Positions 40,326 through 47,685 of a stretch of 64,000 nt of DNA are shown here, one piece after another. Location: assembly GCA_039024635.1 (NCBI GenBank), contig JBCCQA010000030.1, positions 1 through 64,000 of the forward strand. The letters run 5' to 3'. Positions within the stretch are counted from its first letter, which is position 1, and each line of letters starts with the position of its first letter. This stretch comes from Kuafuiihalomonas sp039024635. GTDB taxonomy: Bacteria > Myxococcota > Kuafuiibacteriia > Kuafuiibacteriales > Kuafuiibacteriaceae. The position numbers and the translations under genes are program-made. The notes under the pieces are model-generated. The model was not told the DNA's origin and ran no database searches. It was given only the letters and a program-made list of their open reading frames with translations.

Positions 40326-41879
40326 ATGTCGGAGAGGGATGAGGGGACCGCTCCGCGTCGGCTGCTGGGACCCGGCTATGTAGGTGGGCTGCAAGCCGAC
40401 TTACTCTCGTCCGAGCTCAGTCTGGCCTTCCTCCGAAGCCTCTTCGCCCAAGCCTCCCAAGTCGGCCTGGGCTTCTTCGAAATCGAGCCCAAGACCTCCA
40501 GGGTGCACATGGACGTCAACGCAGCCCGGCTGTTCGTCAGCGACAGTGGTCTTGCGGACGGACGGAGCGCCGAGCTGGCCCACTTCCTGGCCATCTTCGA
40601 GCCCGAGCTGCGCTCGACCCTGGAGCGGGGTCTGGCCCACGGGCAGAGCATCGTGGCCGAGGGTCGGCTGCTGGGAGAGGGAACCCCCCTCTACGTCTCG
40701 GTGACTTTGGGCGCCGAAGGCGGCCGCTTTTTCGGCCTGCTCCAAGATACCACGGTCCATCGCCGTGAGATGGCCCTGGCCCAGAACGCTCAGCGCCTGG
40801 AGTCCATCGGCCGGCTGGCGGGTGGCGTCGCCCACGACTTCAACAACCTCCTCACGACCATCCTAGGGAGCGCCGAGCTTCTGATGGACGAGTCGGACCC
40901 CGAAGAGATCCAGGCGCTGGCCGAGGAGATCGTCGCCGCCGGCGACCGCGGCCGAGAGCTGACCAAGCGACTCCTCACCCTCTCTCACCGGCAAGAGGGT
41001 CAGCGAAAGAAGACGGACTTGCCCGCCTGGATTCGGGCCTCGGTCGACCCTTGGCGACGTCTGATGGACGCCGGCGTGCGGCTCGATCTCGACCTCCCGA
41101 CGGATCGACTCGTGTCCTGGGTCGATCCCCATGGGCTCGAGCAGGTGATGCACAACCTCCTCGTCAACGCCCGGGACGCGACCGAAGGCGGAGGGCAGAT
41201 CGAGATCTCCCTCGAACTGTCCGGACCTCCGCCCGGCGGAAGCGGTAGCCAATGGTGCACGCTCCGGGTCAGCGACGACGGCCCCGGAATGGATCCCGAG
41301 GTTCAGGCCCGGGTCCTCGAGCCCTTCTTCACCACCAAGGCAGTCGGCGAAGGCACCGGCCTCGGGCTGTCTTCGAGCTTCGCGATCATTCGGGGCTTTG
41401 GCGGGCATCTCGAAGTCGACAGTCGGCCGGGACGAGGCACCCACGTTCGGATGTGGCTGCCGCTAACCGAGCAGGAGCCGACGGACGACTTACCCGAGCG
41501 TTTGGAGATCGCGCCTCGACGTCACTCCATCCTCGTGTTGGAGGACGACAGAGCGGTGGGTCTCACCATGGCCAAGATGCTGGAGCGCCTCGGCTTTTCG
41601 GTCGTCCTCGTTCACGACGAAGCAGGGGCCTTCGAAGCCGTCCGGAGTCGGCGCATCGACCTGCTCGTTTCCGACGTGGTCATGCCCCAAACGACGGGGC
41701 CCGAGGTGGTGAAGCGCCTCAAGGCCGAGTTCCCTCAGCTTCGGGTTCTGTTCGTCTCGGGCTACGCCGGCGGCGAGCTGGAGCGCCACGGTTGGGATCC
41801 CCAGACGCCGCTCTTGGCCAAGCCCTTCACCGCCGACGCGCTCCTGGCTCGAATTGCCGAGCAGCTCCCCGAGGCCTGA
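40326..41879 (+). CDS. Hybrid histidine kinase with C-terminal receiver
   Basis: 517 residues, no membrane helix, so cytosolic. A PAS-like sensory region (about 35-145) leads to the HisKA helix with GGVAHDFNNLL (H170), then the ATPase domain with N-box HNLLVNARDA (N281), G1 SDDGPGMD and G2 GEGTGLGLS (341-349), all intact. A receiver domain follows with LVLEDDRA and phosphoacceptor D450 (LLVSDVVMP), K499. It belongs to the NtrB-like GGxAHDFNN kinase group. The cognate output regulator is not adjacent; the orphan sigma-54 regulator at 4.6 kb is one candidate, without direct evidence. A short hydrolase gene follows. Confidence 0.92.
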   Translation: MSERDEGTAPRRLLGPGYVGGLQADLLSSELSLAFLRSLFAQASQVGLGFFEIEPKTSRVHMDVNAARLFVSDSGLADGRSAELAHFLAIFEPELRSTLERGLAHGQSIVAEGRLLGEGTPLYVSVTLGAEGGRFFGLLQDTTVHRREMALAQNAQRLESIGRLAGGVAHDFNNLLTTILGSAELLMDESDPEEIQALAEEIVAAGDRGRELTKRLLTLSHRQEGQRKKTDLPAWIRASVDPWRRLMDAGVRLDLDLPTDRLVSWVDPHGLEQVMHNLLVNARDATEGGGQIEISLELSGPPPGGSGSQWCTLRVSDDGPGMDPEVQARVLEPFFTTKAVGEGTGLGLSSSFAIIRGFGGHLEVDSRPGRGTHVRMWLPLTEQEPTDDLPERLEIAPRRHSILVLEDDRAVGLTMAKMLERLGFSVVLVHDEAGAFEAVRSRRIDLLVSDVVMPQTTGPEVVKRLKAEFPQLRVLFVSGYAGGELERHGWDPQTPLLAKPFTADALLARIAEQLPEA

Positions 41880-41933
41880 GCCCGACTCTAAGCCCCGGGC
41901 TTGCTTGCTTCGCGGCGAGCATGACGGCAGGGC

Positions 41934-42812
41934 GTGGGCGTGGAGATCCTGGACGTCCACAGCGTCGACGGGGCTCATTCCTCGCTCTTCGTCGGCGAAG
42001 GTCTCGAAGCCTCGGCTCCGCTCCTGTGGCTTCAGCCCGCCATGGGGGTCGAGGCGCGCTGGTACGCCCCCTTGGCTGAGCCCGCGGCCCGTCGGGGGCT
42101 CCGACTGGTTCGGGCCGACCTCCGAGGTCACGGGAGTTCCAGCCTTCGTCCCTCCCGGGCCGTGGACTTCGGCTTCCGAGACATCGTGGAGTTCGACCTT
42201 CCGGCTCAGCTCGCCGTCCTCGAGGCACGCTTCCCCGACGCGCCCGTCCTCCTGGCCGGCCACAGCCTGGGCGGCCTCCTGAGCCTGCTTTTTGGAGCTC
42301 GGCGTCCCGGCCAGGTGGAGGGCGTCGCCTGTCTGGCCGCGGGCTCCATTTACCACCGCGCGTGGAAAGGAGGCCCCTACCCGAGCGCGGGCGTCTGGGT
42401 TGCGACTCAGTCCATGGGCCTCTTGGCCCGGGCCATGGGGTGGTTCCCGGGAAGCCTGGTTGGCTTCGGGGGTCGAGAATCCCGCGACCTGATGAGGGAC
42501 TGGTCTCGTCAGGCGCGGACGGGTCGTTTCAAGAGCAAGGGCCTGGACTACGACGTCGATCTTCGCCGCTGTCGGACTTCTTGTCTCTTCCTCTCCTTGG
42601 AGGGGGACAAGCTGGCGCCGACGGGCGCGGTGGACGATCTGGCTCGGCGGATACCGAGCCGTCGGGCCCATCGGATCCACTTGAGCGTCCCGGACCTTTC
42701 CCGGCCCCACTTCGATTGGGTCAAGCGGGGTGACGCCATCTTGGAGGCGGTTCAGACCTGGCGCGCTAGCCGAGCTTCTCGAGCTCGCTCCGAAACCACG
42801 CGATGGGCGTAG
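41934..42812 (+). CDS. Alpha/beta hydrolase
   Basis: 292 residues from a GTG start (a second GTG lies two codons in). Nucleophile elbow GHSLGG, oxyanion region LWLQPAMGV, acid/histidine candidates LEGDKLAPTG and SRPHFDWVKRG. RADLRGHGSS is a typical strand-4 motif. Probably a cytosolic esterase or lipase; the substrate is unknown. The last 47 bp overlap the convergent DNA ligase gene. The Ser/Arg-rich tail (ASRASRARSETTRWA) falls in that overlap. Confidence 0.85.
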   Translation: MGVEILDVHSVDGAHSSLFVGEGLEASAPLLWLQPAMGVEARWYAPLAEPAARRGLRLVRADLRGHGSSSLRPSRAVDFGFRDIVEFDLPAQLAVLEARFPDAPVLLAGHSLGGLLSLLFGARRPGQVEGVACLAAGSIYHRAWKGGPYPSAGVWVATQSMGLLARAMGWFPGSLVGFGGRESRDLMRDWSRQARTGRFKSKGLDYDVDLRRCRTSCLFLSLEGDKLAPTGAVDDLARRIPSRRAHRIHLSVPDLSRPHFDWVKRGDAILEAVQTWRASRASRARSETTRWA

Positions 42813-44289
42813 CCTGCTCCGGCGTCTTGTCGGGCCGCTCCCGCCTGAAACGAGCGAAGCGAAGGGCGAGGCCGCCCGGGTAGCGCGGCGAAGTCTGCAC
42901 GCCACTGAAGGCGATCTCGACGACGCGGACGGGTCGTAGATGGACCACGTGCTCGTCTCGCGCCTGGGCCAAGGTCAAGAAGTCCTTGGTCTGGGCCTCG
43001 AGTCGGGCATCGCTGAGACCCTTGAAGGTCTTCCCGAGCATCACGAAACCGCCTTGGCCATCGGGAGCGCCCAAGTGCAGGTTGCTCAGCCAGCCCTTGC
43101 GACGACCCGAGCCCCATTCGGCGGCGAGGACGACGAGGTCGACGGTGTGGGCCTGCTTGAGCTTGAGCCAGTGAGCGCCCCGCCTTCCGGCTTCGTAGAG
43201 GCTGCGCCCGCTCTTGGCCATCGCGCCTTCGTGGCCGGCCTCGAAGGATGCGGCGACGAAGCGAGCCGCCGCTCCGGGGTCTGGCGCCAGCAGCCGAGGG
43301 GGCTGAAGCACTTCCGGCACGACTTTCAGACCCTCGATCCGTTCTCGAAGCGTTCGGTCGAGGAGACACTCGCCGTCCAGATGGAGCAGGTCGAAGGCGA
43401 AGAGAGACAGGGGAAGGCTCCCTCGCAAGGCGGCGGGGCCCGACTTGCGACCGAAGCGGCGCATGGTGGTCTGAAAGGGCTTGGGTCGACCATTCGCTTC
43501 CAGCGCGATGACTTCGCCGTCCAGGACCAGACTTCGAACGGGCAGGGCGCGCACCAAGTCTACGACTTCCGGGACGGCTTCCGTCACTTCGTTCAGGAGC
43601 CGGCTGAACACGCGAACCTCGTTCCCCTCCCGGTGGATCTGGACGCGGGCACCGTCGAGCTTACGTTCGAACACCCAGCCCTCGTCTTGAGCGAAGACCT
43701 CCTCCAGTGACTCGGCGGGCTGGGCGAGCATGGGCTGGATGGGTCGGAAGAGCTCGAGGTTGAATCGCTGCAGGCCGGCCACGCCGTCTCGAGCCGCCGT
43801 CTCGGCCACCGTTCGGAGGTCGCCGGTCAGCATCTGGGCGCGCCGTACGAGGGTGGTATCGAGTCCAAAGGCGGCCGCCAGGGCGTCCAAGACCAGACTC
43901 TCCAGGGCGCCCTGGCGAGGTTCCCCCAGCCAGAGGCGGATCAAGAAGCCCTGTTCGAGTGGGCTACATCGCGCCAAGAGTTGATGAAGACCGGCCTTGC
44001 GGGCTCGGGCCGAGCCTGAGCCCGAGAGTTCTCTCAGCTTCACGTGGGCTGCCTCGACCTCTTGAACGTCGAGGCAGGCTTCGGGCGCGGGCGTGGGATT
44101 CAAGGCCCGTAGCGTGGCGGGACCGACGCCTAGCTTTCCGCCCGGGAGAACGCCTGCCAACCAGCTCGCCGCCAAGCCAACGTCCTTGGGTCGACCTCGC
44201 AGCACGCCAGCCAGGTATTGGATCTTGTCCTTCCGAGAGCGGGTCTCGGAAGATGCCTTTGAGACCCGGGCCAGTTCCAGAAGCTTCAT
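42766..44289 (-). CDS. ATP-dependent DNA ligase
   Basis: 507 residues. An N-terminal helical DNA-binding domain (1-180) precedes the nucleotidyltransferase core with the adenylated lysine K210 in ERKLDGARVQIH (motif I), motif III LFAFDLLHLDG, motif IV HEGAMAKS and motif V HWLKLKQAH, then an OB-fold domain. The arrangement resembles archaeal-type and mycobacterial LigB ligases. Bacteria use NAD-dependent LigA for replication, so this enzyme is accessory, for repair. There is no Ku gene, polymerase or nuclease domain nearby, so a role in end joining has no support here. Confidence 0.93.
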   Translation of the reverse strand: MKLLELARVSKASSETRSRKDKIQYLAGVLRGRPKDVGLAASWLAGVLPGGKLGVGPATLRALNPTPAPEACLDVQEVEAAHVKLRELSGSGSARARKAGLHQLLARCSPLEQGFLIRLWLGEPRQGALESLVLDALAAAFGLDTTLVRRAQMLTGDLRTVAETAARDGVAGLQRFNLELFRPIQPMLAQPAESLEEVFAQDEGWVFERKLDGARVQIHREGNEVRVFSRLLNEVTEAVPEVVDLVRALPVRSLVLDGEVIALEANGRPKPFQTTMRRFGRKSGPAALRGSLPLSLFAFDLLHLDGECLLDRTLRERIEGLKVVPEVLQPPRLLAPDPGAAARFVAASFEAGHEGAMAKSGRSLYEAGRRGAHWLKLKQAHTVDLVVLAAEWGSGRRKGWLSNLHLGAPDGQGGFVMLGKTFKGLSDARLEAQTKDFLTLAQARDEHVVHLRPVRVVEIAFSGVQTSPRYPGGLALRFARFRRERPDKTPEQATPIAWFRSELEKLG

Positions 44290-44379
44290 CCGGTCGCCTC
44301 GGACCCCACACTAGGACGGGCGCTCGAGCTCGCAAAAGAAGAGTTGGGCCAAAGGCGCCCCATGCTAGCGTCCGCCCCC

Positions 44380-45360
44380 ATGAAGGCCGTGGTCTGCACC
44401 GAGCTCGGTGGTCCTGAGCAGCTTCAGCTTCAGGACCTGCCCGAGCCCACTCCGGGACCGGGCGAAGTGCTGATTCGGGTGGAAGCCGCCGGCGTGAACT
44501 TCCCCGACGTCCTGATGATCAAGGGCGAGTACCAGTTCCAGGTCCCCCCGCCCTTCGTTCCCGGTCACGAGCTGGCGGGCCGAGTGGAGGCCCTGGGCGA
44601 AGGCGTGACCGGTCTGGAGCGAGGCCAGCGCGTGGTGGCCAACCTGCCTTGGGGGGCCTTCGCCGAGCTGGCGACCGTGGTCGCGGACGCCGTCATCCCG
44701 CTTCCGGATGCCCTCAGCGCGGAGCAGGGCGCGGCCATGCTGTTGACCTATGCGACCTCCCACTACGCTCTGCGGCTTCGGGCCCAGCTTCGGCGGGACG
44801 AGACGCTCGTTGTCTTGGGCGCGGCCGGAGGCGTCGGCGCGGCCGCGGTTCAGATCGCCAAGGCCATGGATGCTCGGGTCATCGCCTGTGCAAGCTCCCC
44901 CGAGAAGCTGGCCTTCTGCCGGCGCATGGGCGCCGACGAGCTCATCGATTATCGACAGGAGGATCTGAAAGAGCGGATCAAGGTCCTCACGGGCGGACAG
45001 GGGGCGGACGTGGTCTATGACCCGGTCGGAGGGTCCTTTGCCGAGGCCGCGCTTCGGGCCACCAACTGGGATGGTCGCTACCTGGTCGTGGGCTTTGCCT
45101 CGGGCGAGATCCCCAAGATCCCTCTCAATCTGCCGCTCCTCAAGGGATGCCAAATCATGGGCGTGTTCTGGGGGGCCTTCGCCACTCGGGAGCCGGACCG
45201 CCATCGGGAGGGCGTGCACGAGCTCTTCGAGATGGCGAGCCAAGGGCAGCTCGAAGCCCACGTGGACGCGATCTATCCTTTCTCGGAGGCGAATCGCGCC
45301 CTTTTGGACCTGGCCGAGCGAAGGGTCCGGGGCAAGGTTCTCATGCGTCCCGAGCGGTAG
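44380..45360 (+). CDS. Quinone oxidoreductase-like zinc-independent MDR protein
   Basis: 326 residues from the ATG at 44380 (MKAVVCTELGGPEQLQL, the family opening). Zinc ligands of alcohol dehydrogenases are absent; GHELAGRVEALGEGV and the NADPH site VVLGAAGGVGAAAVQIAKA are present, with YDPVGG in the second half. It should reduce quinones, enones or acyl-CoA enones with NADPH. It is divergent from the ligase gene (90-bp gap). Upstream in-frame codons at 44344 have no family similarity. Confidence 0.9.
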   Translation: MKAVVCTELGGPEQLQLQDLPEPTPGPGEVLIRVEAAGVNFPDVLMIKGEYQFQVPPPFVPGHELAGRVEALGEGVTGLERGQRVVANLPWGAFAELATVVADAVIPLPDALSAEQGAAMLLTYATSHYALRLRAQLRRDETLVVLGAAGGVGAAAVQIAKAMDARVIACASSPEKLAFCRRMGADELIDYRQEDLKERIKVLTGGQGADVVYDPVGGSFAEAALRATNWDGRYLVVGFASGEIPKIPLNLPLLKGCQIMGVFWGAFATREPDRHREGVHELFEMASQGQLEAHVDAIYPFSEANRALLDLAERRVRGKVLMRPER

Positions 45361-45447
45361 GGTGGGGTGGCTCGAATCGAGTCGGTTCACTGCAGCTTGG
45401 TATCCATCGTTCGACCACCGGGCCGAGAAGCGTCATGATGGCGACAG

Positions 45448-45801
45448 GTGATCACCGGCGCCTCCATACCGCTCAGCTTCCTGGCCGGAGCACAGCGCGG
45501 CGCGGCCCCGACTCCGGTTCAGCCCGTGCCGACCGGAGCCACGGCAAGCGCCGCGGTGGGCGCCGTGACCGGTCCGGCCCCGGTGCGTCGTCGCGTTCCT
45601 GGACTTGACGAGCCTCGCCCTGTGGCGACGGCCCGGGAGTCGGCCAAGAGCCAGGCCTGGCACCGCGACGCCTTCGAAGGGGAGCTCGACGCCCGTCAGC
45701 GAGGGCTACTCACCTTGCTCATGGCGCGTCGAGTGGCGGCTCGTCGGAGCTATCGACGTCAACGGGACGTTTTGTTGACGCCTCGTCGAAGCGACGGGTG
45801 A
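45448..45801 (+). CDS. Hypothetical basic protein
   Basis: A possible gene of 117 residues with a GTG start. It is Ala/Pro/Val-rich at first (TPVQPVPTGATASAAVGAV) and strongly basic at the end (MARRVAARRSYRRQRDVLL). No domain is recognised and no good ribosome site is seen. The last 83 bp overlap the convergent CoA-transferase gene. It could be a real small protein or a chance open frame in G+C-rich DNA. Confidence 0.3.
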   Translation: MITGASIPLSFLAGAQRGAAPTPVQPVPTGATASAAVGAVTGPAPVRRRVPGLDEPRPVATARESAKSQAWHRDAFEGELDARQRGLLTLLMARRVAARRSYRRQRDVLLTPRRSDG

Positions 45802-47629
45802 CTCGGTAGACGCCCTCTTCGCGGTCGAAGACGACCCGGTGCTTCAGGCGTCGGTGCAGTCCGAGCATGGCCGTGTTTTCGGGCATGATCTCCGAAGTGA
45901 AGCCTGCGATGCCTACTCTCTTCGCGTGCTGGGCCAGTCTTCGCTGGAGGTGAGAAGCGATACCTAACCGCCGAAACTCCTCGTGCACGACCACCGCCGT
46001 CTCGGCGATGTTGGTTCGCGGGTTGAGCTCGTATCGAGCCACGGCCACCAGCCGTCGGCCCAGACCGATCGACTCGAAAACGGCGAGGGCCATCCTTCGT
46101 TCGTAGTCCACGCAGCACAGCTCGGCCGCCTCTCGGTGGCCCATGGCCGTCTTGGTGTTGAAGTAACGGGTGTATACTGTGTCAGGGCGGTGACTGTAGA
46201 AGAACTCCTGAAGGTGCCGCTCGTCGGTCCCTCGAAGAGGCCGCACTCGGAGGCGATGGGGGCCAAACTCGACCCATTCGTCCAGCTCTTGAGGGTAGCG
46301 ATCCATCGACTGCTTGAGGATGGCCTCGTCTTCGCGGACGTAATGTCGCTTGCTGACGAAGCTCAAGAGATCCGCCCGGACATCGGGGTGGGCGATGTTG
46401 ATGAGGGCGATCGCGCGCTCTCTGATGTTCTTGCCGTGCAAATAGGCCACCCCGTACTCGGTCACCACGTAGTGGACGTCGCCCCGGGAGGTGACCACGC
46501 CGGTCCCCTCGTCCAGGTGGGGCACGATGCGGCTGATGGCGCCGTCTTTGGCGGTCGAAGGGAGGGCGATGATGGGCTTTCCGCCCCGGCTCATGGCCGC
46601 CCCCCTGATGAAGTCGACCTGTCCGCCGATGCCGCTATAGAACTGGTAGCCCACGCTGTCCGCCGCCACCTGTCCGGTCAGGTCGACCTGCAGCGCCGAG
46701 TTGATGGCCACCACCCGGTCGTTCTGCGAAATCACTCGAGGGTCGTTCACGAAGTCCGAAGGATGAAAGCTGATGCTCGGATTGTCGTCCACGAAATCGT
46801 AGAGCGCTTTCGATCCCATGCAGAAGCTGGTGACGGTCTTCCCGGCCATGACCGACTTCTTCTTGTTCGTGACGACACCTCCCTCGCACAGGCTCAAGAT
46901 CCCGTCGCTGAACATCTCGGTGTGGACCCCCAGGTCTCGCTTGTCCTCGAGGAAGCCGAGGAGGGCGTTGGGAATGGCTCCAATCCCGAGCTGTAGGCAG
47001 GAGCCGTTGTCTATCAGGCGGGCGACCTGACCGCCGATGCGGATCGCCACATCTGCAGGCGGCTCGTCATCCAGGGTCAGAAGCTCTTTGTCTTCCGGTA
47101 TCCAGCCATCGACCCGATCCGCATGCACCAGCGTGTCACCGTGGGTCCGGGGCATGTGGGGATTGATCTCGGCCAGGACGAGCTTGGCGCCCTCCAGCGC
47201 CGCGGTCTGAATGTCGACGTGAATCCCCATCGAGCACCAGCCGTGGCGGTCCGGGGGTGAAAGACTCAGGCAGGCCACGTCGACTCGACGTCGACCCGAT
47301 CGCATCAAGCCGGGAATTTCGCTCAAGAAGATGGGCGTGTAGTCGGCGCGGCCCTCGTTCACGGCCTGCCGCGTATTGGCCCCGATGAAGAAGGCGTTGT
47401 GGCGGAAGCTGTCCTCGAGACCGGGCCGACAGTAGTCGGCGTGGCCGAGGGTCAAGAGGTGGACGACCTCGACGTCTCGAAGCTCGACGCCCCGCTCGGC
47501 CAAGGCGCCGACCAAGGTCCGGGGCTGGGCACAGCCCGAACCGACGAAGACCCGCTGTCCGGACCGGACCCGGCCTGCGGCTTCGGTCGCCGTCGTCTTC
47601 TTGGATTCGAAGCGCGTTCGCCAGCTCAC
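45719..47629 (-). CDS. Acetyl-CoA hydrolase/transferase fused to a GNAT domain
   Basis: 636 residues. The first 430 are a class I CoA transferase: GSGCAQPRTLVGAL, SMGIHVDIQTAALEGAKLVL, QLGIGAIPNALLGFL, VGYQFYSGIGGQVDFIRGAA and the catalytic-Glu region VVTEYGVAYLHGKNIRERA. After a linker a GNAT domain follows (about 455-605): RVRPLRGTDERHLQEFF, ETAVVVHEEFRRLGIASHLQRRL (acetyl-CoA loop RRLGIA) and EIMPENTAMLGLHRRL. The fusion suggests that a CoA thioester made or split by one half is used or sensed by the other, or protein acetylation. It lies 56 bp after the third repeat-lipoprotein gene, same strand. An Asp/Ser-rich tail ends the protein. Confidence 0.9.
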   Translation of the reverse strand: MSWRTRFESKKTTATEAAGRVRSGQRVFVGSGCAQPRTLVGALAERGVELRDVEVVHLLTLGHADYCRPGLEDSFRHNAFFIGANTRQAVNEGRADYTPIFLSEIPGLMRSGRRRVDVACLSLSPPDRHGWCSMGIHVDIQTAALEGAKLVLAEINPHMPRTHGDTLVHADRVDGWIPEDKELLTLDDEPPADVAIRIGGQVARLIDNGSCLQLGIGAIPNALLGFLEDKRDLGVHTEMFSDGILSLCEGGVVTNKKKSVMAGKTVTSFCMGSKALYDFVDDNPSISFHPSDFVNDPRVISQNDRVVAINSALQVDLTGQVAADSVGYQFYSGIGGQVDFIRGAAMSRGGKPIIALPSTAKDGAISRIVPHLDEGTGVVTSRGDVHYVVTEYGVAYLHGKNIRERAIALINIAHPDVRADLLSFVSKRHYVREDEAILKQSMDRYPQELDEWVEFGPHRLRVRPLRGTDERHLQEFFYSHRPDTVYTRYFNTKTAMGHREAAELCCVDYERRMALAVFESIGLGRRLVAVARYELNPRTNIAETAVVVHEEFRRLGIASHLQRRLAQHAKRVGIAGFTSEIMPENTAMLGLHRRLKHRVVFDREEGVYRVTRRFDEASTKRPVDVDSSDEPPLDAP

Positions 47630-47685
47630 GGTCGCGTCCTAGCAAAGGACGCGGCCGCGGCGAAGCGCGTCGATGCGGGGGCGCC

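Noticed and set aside
36051..41879. Natural-product gene cluster around the acyl-AMP ligase and transporters
   Set aside because: No polyketide or peptide synthetase, carrier protein or tailoring set; neighbours are unrelated.
42766..44289. Non-homologous end-joining locus around the ATP-dependent ligase
   Set aside because: No Ku, polymerase or phosphoesterase domain in the ligase or beside it.
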